The position numbers and the translations under genes were made by a program. A stretch of DNA of 64,000 bases from Sipunculus nudus (lineage: Eukaryota > Annelida > Sipuncula > Golfingiida > Sipunculidae), in NCBI GenBank assembly GCA_026874595.1, contig CM049318.1, forward strand, positions 383,241 through 447,240, in the 5' to 3' direction. How positions within the stretch are numbered: position 1 is the first letter of the stretch; each line of letters starts with the position of its first letter. Below are positions 24,001 to 34,749 of this stretch, one piece after another. The notes beneath the pieces were generated by a model. That model was not told where the DNA came from. It was given only the letters and a program-made list of their open reading frames with translations, and searched no databases.

Positions 24001-25530
24001 TCCATCTCATATTTTACCAAGCAGCTTGTTTAAGCCTACTTGTCTGATATTCGGAGTTTCAGGTGATTCTGCAATGTTGACCCGAACATCTCTTTTCGGC
24101 AGAATGAATGTATTATATGCGTATTATCAGATGTATATACGAAGGTCGAATTTCGATCTCATATTTTACCAAGCAGCTTGTTTTGGCCTACTGGCCTGAT
24201 ATGCGGAGTTTCGGTTGATTCTGCCATTTTGAAAAGAACAGCTCTTTTCGGACGCATTGATGTATAATATGCGTATAAACAGTTGTATATACGAAGTTCG
24301 AATTTCCATCTCATATTTTACCAAGCAGCTTGTTTAAGCCTACTGGTCTGATATTCGGAGTTTCAGCTGATTCTGCAATGTTGACCCGAACAGCTCTTTT
24401 CGGCAGCATTGATGTATAATATGCGTATAACAGGTGTATATACGAAGTTTAATTTTCCATCTCATATTTTACCAAGCAGCTTGTTTTGGACGACTTGCCT
24501 GATATGCGGAGTTTCAGTTGATTCTGCCATGTTGACCCGAACATCTCTTTTCGGCAGAATGAATGTATTATATGCATATTATCAGCTGTATATACGAAGG
24601 TCGAATTTCGATCTCATATTTTACCAAGCAGCTTGTTTTGGCCTATTGGCCTGATATGCGGAGTTTCGGTTGATTCTGCCATTTTGACAAGAACAGCTCT
24701 TTTCGGACGCATTGATGTATAATATGCGTATAAGCACTTGTATATACGAAGTTCGAATTTCCATCTCATATTTTACCAAGCAGCTTGTTTAAGCCTACTG
24801 GTCTGATATTCGGAGTTTCAGCTTATTCTTCAATGTTGACCCGAACAGCCCTTTTCGGCAGCATGAATGTATAATATGCGTATAAAATGGTGTATATACG
24901 AATTTCGATATCACATTTTTCCAAGCGGCGTGTTTTGGCCTTTTGGCCTGATATGCGGAGATTCAGTTGATTCTGCCATAATGATCGGCACAGCTCTTTT
25001 CGGCTGCATTGATGTATAATATGCGTATAAACAGGTGTATATACGAAGTTTAAATTTCGATCTCATATTTTACCAAGCAGCGTGTTTTGGCCTACTGGCC
25101 TGAAATGCGGAGTTTTAGTTGATTCTGTAATGTTGTCCCGAACAGCTCTTTTCGGCCGCATTGATGTATTATATTTGTATGAACTGGTGTATATACAAAG
25201 TTCGTATTTCAATCTCATATTTTACCAAGCAGCTTGTTTAAGTCTACAAGTCTGATATTCGGAGTTTCAGCTGATTCTGCAATGTTGACCTGAACAGCTC
25301 TTTTCGGCAGCATTGATGTATAATATGCGTATAACAGGTGTATATACGAAGTTTAAATTTCCATCTCTTATTTTACCAAGCAGCTTGTTCTGGCCTACTG
25401 TCCTGATATGCAAGGAGTTTCAGTTGATTCTGCAATGTTGACCCGAAAAGCTCTTTTCGCCCGCACTGATGTATAACATGCTATAAACAGTTGTATATAC
25501 GAAGTTCGAATTTCCATCTCATATTTTACC
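21050..25530 (-). repeat. S1-type block, minus orientation, next to the switch
   Basis: About 29 monomers of S1 character on the minus strand. Reading the minus strand, 22,795 down to 22,517 has the same three-monomer order and nearly the same sequence as the plus-strand segments at 386-664 and 2,206-2,484 (TGGAAATTCGAACTTCG, then GTCCGAAAAGAGC, then CATTCTGCCGAAAAGAG), so both halves descend from the same higher-order unit. Several P-type monomers are present (near 23,110 and 24,930). The first monomer past the switch is truncated. Confidence 0.87.
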
Positions 25531-28500
25531 AAGCACAGTGTTTCGGCCTACTGGACTGATATGCGGAGTTTTAGTTAATTCTGCCATGTTGAAACGAACA
25601 GTTCTTTTCGGCCGCATTGATGGATAATATGCGTATAAACAGGTGTATATACGAAGTTCGAATTTCGATCTCATATTTTACCAAGCAGCGTGTTTTGGCC
25701 TACTGGCCTGAAATGCGGAGTTTTAGTTGATTCTGTAATGTTGTCCCGAACAGCTCTTTTCGGCCGCATTGATGTATTATATTTGTATGAACTGGTGTAT
25801 ATACAAAGTTCGTATTTCAATCTCATATTTTACCAAGCAGCTTGTTTAAGTCTACAAGTCTGATATTCGGAGTTTCAGCTGATTCTGCAATGTTGACCTG
25901 AACAGCTCTTTTCGGCAGCATTGATGTATAATATGCGTATAACAGGTGTATATACGAAGTTTAAATTTCCATCTCTTATTTTACCAAGCAGCTTGTTCTG
26001 GCCTACTGGCCTGATATGCAAGGAGTTTCAGTTGATTCTGCAATGTTGACCGGAAAAGCTCTTTTCGCCCGCACTGATGTATTACATGCTATAAACAGTT
26101 GTATATACGAAGTTCGAATTTCCATCTCATATTTTACCAAGCACAGTGTTTCGGCCTACTGGACTGATATGCGGAGTATTAGTTAATTCTGCCATGTTGA
26201 AACGAACAGTTCTTTTCGGCCGCATTGTTGGATAATATGCATATAAACAGGTGTATATACGAAGTTCGAATTTCGATCTCATATTTTACCAAGCAGAGTG
26301 TTTCTGCCTACTGGACTGATATGCGGAGTTTTAGTTAATTCTGCCATGTTGAAACGAACAGTTCTTTTTGGCCGCATTGATGGATAATATGCGTATAAAC
26401 AGGTGTATATACGAAGTTCGAATTTCGATCTCATATTTCACCAAGCAGAGTGTTTCGGCCTACTGGACTGATATGCGGAGTTTTAGTTAATTCTGCCATG
26501 TTGAAACGAACAGTTCTTTCTTGGCCGCATTGATGGATAATATGCGTATAAACACGTGTATATACGAAGTTCGAATTTCGATCTCATATTTTACCAAGCA
26601 GAGTGTTTCGGCCTACTGGACTGATATGCGGAGTTTTAGTTAATTCTGCCATGTTGAAACGAACAGTTCTTTTCGGCCGCATTGATGGATAATATGCATA
26701 TAAACAGGTGTATATACGAAGTTCGAATTTCGATCTCATATTTTACCAAGCAGAGTGTTTCTGCCTACTGGACTGATATGCGGAGTTTTAGTTAATTCTG
26801 CCATGTTGAAACTAACAGTTCTTTTCGGCCGCATTGATGGATAATATGCGTATAAACAGGTGTATATACGAAGTTCGAATTTCGATCTCATATTTCACCA
26901 AGCAGAGTGTTTCGGCCTACTGGACTGATATGCGGAGTTTTAGTTAATTCTGCCATGTTGAAACGAACAGTTCTTTTTTGGCCGCATTGATGGATAATAT
27001 GCGTATAAACACGTGAATATACGAAGTTCGAATTTCGATCTCATATTTTACCAAGCAGAGTGTTTCGGCCTACTGGACTGATATGCGGAGTTTTAGTTAA
27101 TTCTGCCATGTTGAAACGAACAGTTCTTTTCGGCCGCATTGATGGATAATATGCGTATAAACAGGTGTATGTACGAAGTTCGAATTTCGATCTCATATTT
27201 TACCAAGCAGAGTGTTTCGGCCTACTGGCCTGATATGCGGAGTTTTAGTTAATTCTGCCATGTTGAAACGAACAGTTCTTTTCGGCCGCATTGATGGATA
27301 ATATGCGTATAAACAGGTGTATATACGAAGTCCGAATTTCGATCTCATATTTTACCAAGCAGAGTGTTTCGGCCTACTGGACTGATATGCGGAGTTTTAG
27401 TTAATTCTGCCATGTTGAAACGAACAGTTCTTTTCGGCCGCATTGATGGATAATATGCGTATAAACAGGTGTATATACGAAGTTCGAATTTCGATCTCAT
27501 ATTTTACCAAGCAGCGTGTTTTGGCCTACTGGCCTGAAATGCGGAGTTTTAGTTGATTCTGTAATGTTGTCCCGAACAGCTCTTTTCGGCCGCATTGATG
27601 TATTATATTTGTATGAACTGGTGTATATACAAAGTTCGTATTTCAATCTCATATTTTACCAAGCAGCTTGTTTAAGTCTACAAGTCTGATATTCGGAGTT
27701 TCAGCTGATTCTGCAATGTTGACCTGAACAGCTCTTTTCGGCAGCATTGATGTATAATATGCGTATAACAGGTGTATATACGAAGTTTAAATTTCCATCT
27801 CTTATTTTACCAAGCAGCTTGTTCTGGCCTACTGGCCTGATATGCAAGGAGTTTCAGTTGATTCTGCAATGTTGACCGGAAAAGCTCTTTTCGCCCGCAC
27901 TGATGTATTACATGCTATAAACAGTTGTATATACGAAGTTCGAATTTCCATCTCATATTTTACCAAGCACAGTGTTTCGGCCTACTGGACTGATATGCGG
28001 AGTATTAGTTAATTCTGCCATGTTGAAACGAACAGTTCTTTTCGGCCGCATTGTTGGATAATATGCATATAAACAGGTGTATATACGAAGTTCGAATTTC
28101 GATCTCATATTTTACCAAGCAGAGTGTTTCTGCCTACTGGACTGATATGCGGAGTTTTAGTTAATTCTGCCATGTTGAAACGAACAGTTCTTTTTGGCCG
28201 CATTGATGGATAATATGCGTATAAACAGGTGTATATACGAAGTTCGAATTTCGATCTCATATTTCACCAAGCAGAGTGTTTCGGCCTACTGGACTGATAT
28301 GCGGAGTTTTAGTTAATTCTGCCATGTTGAAACGAACAGTTCTTTCTTGGCCGCATTGATGGATAATATGCGTATAAACACGTGTATATACGAAGTTCGA
28401 ATTTCGATCTCATATTTTACCAAGCAGAGTGTTTCGGCCTACTGGACTGATATGCGGAGTTTTAGTTAATTCTGCCATGTTGAAACGAACAGTTCTTTTC

Positions 28501-29424
28501 GGCCGCATTGATGGATAATATGCGTATAAACAGGTGTATATACGAAGTTCGAATTTCGATCTCATATTTTACCAAGCAGAGTGTTTCGGCCTACTGGCCT
28601 GATATGCGGAGTTTTAGTTAATTCTGCCATGTTGAAACGAACAGTTCTTTTCGGCCGCATTGATGGATAATGTGCGTATAAACACGTGTATATACGAAGT
28701 CCGAATTTCGATCTTATATTTTACCAAGCAGAGTGTTTCGGCCTACTGGACTGATATGCGGAGTTTTAGTTAATTCTGCCATGTTGAAACGAACAGTTCT
28801 TTTCGGCCGCATTGATGGATAATATGCGTATAAACAGGTGTATATACGAAGTTCGAATTTCGATCTCATATTTTACCAAGCAGAGTGTTTCGGCCTACTG
28901 GACTGATATGCGGAGTTTTAGTTAATTCTGCCATGTTTAAACGAACAGTTCTTTTCGGCCGCATTGATGGATAATATGCGTATAAACAGGTGTATATACG
29001 AAGTTCGAATTTCGATCTCATATTTTACCAAGCAGAGTGTTTCGGCCTACTGGACTGATATGCGGAGTTTTAGTTAATTCTGCCATCTTGAAACGAACAG
29101 TTCTTTTCGGCCGCATTGAGGGATAATATGCGTATAAACAGGTGTATATACGAAGTTCGAATTTCGATCTCATATTTTACCAAGCAGAGTGTTTCGGCCT
29201 ACTGGACTGATATGCGGAGTTTTAGTCAATTCTGCCATGTTGAAACGAACAGTTCTTTTCGGCCGCATTGATGGATAATATGCGTATAAACACGTGTATA
29301 TACGAAGTTCGAATTTCGATCTCATATTTTACCAAGCAGACTGTTTCGGCCTACTGGACTGATATGCGGAGTTTTAGTTAATTCTGCAATGTTGAAACGA
29401 ACAGTTCTTTTCGGCCGCATTGAT
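25531..29424 (-). repeat. S2 subfamily block, minus orientation, with 1,826-bp HOR
   Basis: S2 tags on the minus strand read GCAGAGTGTTTCGGCC, TACTGGACTGATATGCGG, GTTTTAGTTAATTCTGCC, TTGAAACGAACAGTTC and GCATTGATGGATAATATG. S2 runs occur at about 25,531-25,684, 26,137-27,505 and 27,963-29,424. S1-like inserts at about 25,685-26,130 and 27,511-27,960 carry a unique 3-bp insertion, giving ATGCAAGGAG (near 26,016 and 27,842; also near 25,410). The insert recurs with a step of 1,826 bp (12 monomers), and 608 bp (four monomers) separates 25,077 from 25,685. This is the counterpart of the S2 block at 16,891-20,430, on the other side of the strand switch. Confidence 0.87.
25685..27510 (-). repeat. 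12-monomer higher-order repeat, 1,826 bp (first unit)
   Basis: GCAGCGTG at 25,685 recurs at 27,511, and ATGCAAGGAG follows in both. The S2 run with GTTTCTGCC (near 26,301 and 28,127), TTCTTTTTGGCC (near 26,365 and 28,191) and TTCTTTCTTGGCC (near 26,517 and 28,343) also repeats at the same offset. The match is close base for base through the tags, then becomes hard to separate from ordinary S2 similarity near the end of the second unit. Confidence 0.83.
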
Positions 29425-30469
29425 GTATTATATTTGTATGAACTGGTGTATATACAAAGTTCGTATTTTAATCTCATATTTTACCAAGCAGCCTGTTTAA
29501 GTCTACTGACTGATATTCGGAGTTTCAGCTGATTCTGCAATGTTGACCCGAACAGCTCTTTTCGGCAGCATTGATGTATAATATGCGTATAACAGGTGTA
29601 TATACGAAGTTTAAATTTCCATCTCATATTTTACGAAGCAGCTTGTTCTGGCCTACTGGCCTGATATGCGGAGTTTCAGTTGATTCTGCAATTTTGACCC
29701 GAAAAGCTCTTTTCCGCAGCATAAATGTATAACATGCGTATTAACAGGTGTATATACGAAGGTCGAATTTCGATCTCATATTTTACCAAGCAGCGTGTTT
29801 TTGCCTAATGCCTGATATGCGGAGTTTTAGGTGATTCTGCATGTTGACCCAAACAGTTCTTTTCGGCCGCATTGAATTATATTATGCGTATAAGCTGGTG
29901 TATATAGGAAGTTCGAATTTCGATCTCATATTTTACCAAGCGGCATGTTTTGGCCTATTGGTCCGATATGCATAGTTTCAGTTGGTTCTGCCATATTGAC
30001 TCGAACATCTCTTTACGGCAACATGAATGTATAATATACGTATTATCAGGTGTATGTATGAAGGTCGAATTTCGATCTCATATTTTACCAAGCAGCGTGT
30101 TTTGGTTTACTGGCCTGATATGCGGAGTTTCAGTTGATTTTGCAATGTTGACCCGAACAGCTCTTTTCCGCCGCATTGATGTATAGTATGCGTATAAACA
30201 GGTATATTTACGAAGTTCGAATTTCGATCTCATATTTTACCAAGCAGCTTGTTTTGGCCTACTGGCCTGATATGCGGAGTTTCAGTTGGTTCTGCCATAT
30301 TGACCCGAACATCTCTTTTCGTCAGAATGAATGAATAATATGCGTGTTATCAGGTGTATATACGAAGGTCGAATTTCGATCTCATATTTTACCAAGCAGC
30401 CTGTTTAAGTCTACTGACTGATATTCGGAGTTTCAGTTGATTCTGCAATGTTGACCCGAACACCTCCTT
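29425..30469 (-). repeat. S1-type transition segment
   Basis: About seven minus-orientation S1 monomers link the S2 block to the 1,661-bp duplication. They include AAATGTATAACATGCG (near 29,722), the 150-bp-type unit with TTTTTGCCTAATGCCTG (near 29,798), and GAATTATATTATGCG (near 29,873). The same variants also occur in series near 36,360-36,530 and 44,980-45,140, so this segment is an old relative of those copies. Confidence 0.8.
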
Positions 30470-33400
30470 TCGGCCGCATTGATGTATTATATTTGTATGA
30501 ACTGGTGTATATACAAAGTTCGTATTTCAATCTCATATTTTACCAAGCAGCCTGTTTAAGGCTACTGACTGATATTCGGAGTTTCAGTTGATTCTGCAAT
30601 GTTGACCCGAACAGCTCTTTTCGGCAGCATTGATGTATAATATGCGTAAAACAGGTGTATATACGAAGTTTAAATTTCCATCTCATATTTTACCAAGCAG
30701 CTTGTTTTGGCCTACTGGCCTGATATGCGGAGTTTCAGTTGATTCTGCAATTTCGACCCGAACAGCTCTTTTCGGCAGCATGAATGTATAATATGCGTAT
30801 AAAAAGGTGTATATACGAAGTTCGAATTTCGATATCATATTTTTCCAAGCGGCGTGTTTTGGCCTTTTGGCCTGATATGCGGAGATTCAGTTGATTCTGC
30901 CATAATGATCGGCACAGCTCTTTTCGGCTGCATTGATGTATAATATGCGTATAAACAGGTGTATATACGAAGTTTAAATTTCGATCTCATATTTTACCAA
31001 GCAGCGTGTTTTGGCCTACTGGCCTGAAATGCGGAGTTTTAGTTGATTCTGTAATGTTGTCCCGAACAGCTCCTTTCGGCCGCATTGATGTATTATATTT
31101 GTATGAACTGGTGTATATACAAAGTTCGTATTTCAATCTCATATTTTACCAAGCAGCCTGTTTAAGTCTACTGACTGATATTCGGAGTTTCAGTTGATTC
31201 TGCAATGTTAACCCGAACAGCTCTTTTCGGCAGCATTGATGTATAATATGCGTATAACAGGTGTATATACGAAGTTTAAATTTCCATCTCATATTTTACC
31301 AAGCAGCTTGTTCTGGCCTACTGGCCTGATATGCGGAGTTTCAGTTGATTCTGCAATTTCGACCCGAACAGCTCTTTTCGGCAGCATGAATGTATAATAT
31401 GCGTAGAAAAAGGTGTATATACGAAGTTCGAATTTCGATATCATATTTTTCCAAGCAGCTTGTTCTGGCCTACTGGCCGGATATGCGGAGTTTCAGTTGA
31501 TTCTGCAATTTTGACCCGAAAAGCTCTTTTCCGCAGCATGAATGTATAATATACGTATTATCAGGTGTATGTATGAAGGTCGAATTTCGATCTCATATTT
31601 TACCAAGCAGCGTGTTTTGGTTTACTGGCCTGATATGCGGAGTTTCAGTTGATTCTGCCATGTTGACCGGAACAGCTCTTATCGGCCGCATTTATGGATA
31701 ATATGTGTGTAAACAGATGTATATACGAAGTTCGAATTTCGATCTCATATTTTACCAAGCAGCTTGTTTTGGCCTACTGGTCTGATATTCGGAGTTTCAG
31801 CTGATTCTGCAATGTTAACCCGAACAGCCCTTTTCGGCAGCATGAATGTATAATATGCGTATAAAAAGGTGTATATACGAATTTCGATGTCATATTTTTC
31901 CAAGCGGCGTGTTTTGGCCTTTTGGCCTGATATGCGGAGATTCAGTTGATTCTGCCATAATGATCGGCACAGCTCTTTTCGGCTGCATTGATGTATAATA
32001 TGCGTATAAACAGGTGTATATACGAAGTTTAAATTTCGATCTCATATTTTACCAAGCGGCATGTTTTGGCCTACTGGCCTGAAATGCGGAGTTTTAGTTG
32101 ATTCTGTAATGTTGTCCCAAACAGCTCTTTTCGGCCGCATTGATGTATTATATTTGTATGAACTGGTGTATATACAAAGTTCGTATTTCAATCTCATATT
32201 TTACCAAGCAGCCTGTTTAAGTCTACTGACTGATATTCGGAGTTTCAGTTGATTCTGCAATGTTGACCCGAACAGCTCTTTTCGGCAGCATTGATGTATA
32301 ATATGCGTAAATCAGGTGTATATACGAAGTTTAAATTTCCATCTCATATTTTACCAAGCAGCTTGTTTTGGCCTACTGGCCTGATATGCGGAGTTTCAGT
32401 TGATTCTGCAATTTCGACCCGAACAGCTCTTTTCGGCAGCATGAATGTATAATATGCGTATAAAAAGGTGTATATACGAAGTTCGAATTTCGATATCATA
32501 TTTTTCCAAGCGGCGTGTTTTGGCCTTTTGGCCTGATATGCGGAGATTCAGTTGATTCTGCCATAATGATCGGCACAGCTCTTTTCGGCTGCATTGATGT
32601 ATAATATGCGTATAAACAGGTGTATATACGAAGTTTAAATTTCGATCTCATATTTTACCAAGCAGCGTGTTTTGGCCTACTGGCCTGAAATGCGGAGTTT
32701 TAGTTGATTCTGTAATGTTGTCCCGAACAGCTCCTTTCGGCCGCATTGATGTATTATATTTGTATGAACTGGTGTATATACAAAGTTCGTATTTCAATCT
32801 CATATTTTACCAAGCAGCCTGTTTAAGTCTACTGACTGATATTCGGAGTTTCAGTTGATTCTGCAATGTTAACCCGAACAGCTCTTTTCGGCAGCATTGA
32901 TGTATAATATGCGTATAACAGGTGTATATACGAAATTTAAATTTCCATCTCATATTTTACCAAGCAGCTTGTTCTGGCCTACTGGCCTGATATGCGGAGT
33001 TTCAGTTGATTCTGCAATTTCGACCCGAACAGCTCTTTTCGGCAGCATGAATGTATAATATGCGTAGAAAAAGGTGTATATACGAAGTTTGAATTTCGAT
33101 ATCATATTTTTCCAAGCAGCTTGTTCTGGCCTACTGGCCTGATATGCGGAGTTTCAGTTGATTCTGCAATTTTGACCCGAAAAGCTCTTTTCCGAAGCAT
33201 GAATGTATAATATACGTATTATCAGGTGTATGTATGAAGGTCGAATTTCGATCTCATATTTTACCAAGCAGCGTGTTTTGGTTTACTGGCCTGATATGCG
33301 GAGTTTCAGTTGATTCTGCCATGTTGACCGGAACACCTCTTATCGGCCGCATTTACGGATAATATGTGTGTAAACAGATGTATATACGAAGTTATAATTT

Positions 33401-33870
33401 CGATCTCATATTTTACCAAGCAGCTTGTTTTGGCCTACTGGTCTGATATTCGGAGTTTCAGCTGATTCTGCAATGTTGACCCGAACAGCCCTTTTCGGCA
33501 GCATGAATGTATAATATGCGTATAAAAAGGTGTATATACGAATTTCGATGTCATATTTTTCCAAGCGGCGTGTTTTGGCCTTTTGGCCTGATATGCGGAG
33601 ATTCAGTTGATTCTGCCATAATGATCGGCACAGCTCTTTTCGGCTGCATTGATGTATAATATGCGTATAAACAGGTGTATATACGAAGTTTAAATTTCGA
33701 TCTCATATTTTACCAAGCAGCGTGTTTTGGCCTACTGGCCTGAAATGCGGAGTTTTAGTTGATTCTGTAATGTTGTCCCGAACAGCTCTTTTCGGCCGCA
33801 TTGATGTATTATATTTGTATGAACTGGTGTATATACAAAGTTCGTATTTCAATCTCATATTTTACCAAGC
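30470..33870 (-). repeat. 11-monomer tandem duplication, period 1,661 bp
   Basis: TACCAAGCAG at 30,691 matches 32,352; the monomer at 31,006 matches 32,667; and the shortened TATATACGAATTTCG variant at about 31,875 matches about 33,536. The offset is a constant 1,661 bp (11 monomers averaging 151). Private differences are few, for example AGCTCTTATCGGCC near 31,675 against ACCTCTTATCGGCC near 33,336. The left edge near 30,470 and right edge near 33,870 are where the variant order stops matching. Confidence 0.85.
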
Positions 33871-33920
33871 AGCTTGTTTAAGTCTACAAGTCTGATATTC
33901 GGAGTTTCAGCTGATTCTGC

Positions 33921-34612
33921 CATGTTGACCGGAACAGCTCTTATCGGCCGCATTTCTGGATAATATGTGTGTAAACAGATGTATAGACGAAGTTCGAATT
34001 TCGATCTCATATTTTACCAAGCAGCTTGTTTTGGCCTACTGGTCTGATATTCGGAGTTTCAGCTGATTCTGCAATGTTGACCCGAACAGCCCTTTTCGGC
34101 AGCATGAATGTATAATATGCGTATAAAAAGTTGTATATACGAATTTCGATATCATATTTTTCCAAGCGGCGTGTTTTGGCCTTTTGGCCTGATATGCGGA
34201 GATTCAGTTGATTCTGCCATAATGATCGGCACAGCTCTTTTCGGCTGCATTGATGCATAATATGCGTATAAACAGGTGTATATACGAAGTTTAAATTTCA
34301 ATCTCATATTTTACCAAGCAGCGTGTTTTGGCCTACTGGCCTGAAATGCGGAGTTTTAGTTGATTCTGTAATGTTGTCCCGAACAGCTCTTTTCGGCCGC
34401 ATTGATGTATTATATTTGTATGAACTGGTGTATATACAAAGTTCGTATTTCAATCTCATATTTTACCAAGCAGCTTGTTTAAGTCTACAAGTCTGATATT
34501 CGGAGTTTCAGCTGATTCTGCAATGTTGACCTGAACAGCTCTTTTCGGCAGCATTGATGCGTATAACAGGTGTATATACGAAGTTTAAATTTCCATCTCT
34601 TATTTTACCAAG
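33921..34612 (-). repeat. Mobile segment with 9-bp deletion marker (offset 8,173 to 42,094)
   Basis: 33,921-34,612 recurs at 42,094-42,785 (33,962 to 42,135, 34,508 to 42,681). Both carry a private 9-bp deletion, GCATTGATG directly followed by CGTATAACAGG (near 34,560 and 42,733), lacking the usual TATAATATG. A third relative lies at about 53,290-53,760 with the same deletion near 53,601 (offset 10,868 from the second). The shared private deletion shows common descent of the three. Confidence 0.82.
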
Positions 34613-34749
34613 CAGCTTGTTCTGGCCTACTGGCCTGATATGCGGAGTTTCAGTTGATTCTGCAATTTTGACCCGAAAAGCTCTTTCCGCAGCATGAATG
34701 TATAACATGCGTATTAACAGGTGTATATACGAAGGTCGAATTTCGATCT

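Noticed and set aside
24385-24425. Bacterial-promoter-like TTGACC and TATAAT in minus-block monomers
   Set aside because: The two hexamers are about 28 bp apart, not about 17, and they recur hundreds of times as ordinary monomer parts in what looks like eukaryotic DNA.
26263-26283. Pol III B-box-like GTTCGAATT on the minus-block monomers
   Set aside because: It fits most of the B-box consensus, but the final C is missing, no A box is found at suitable distance and no tRNA cloverleaf can be drawn. TTCGAA is simply part of the monomer dyad.
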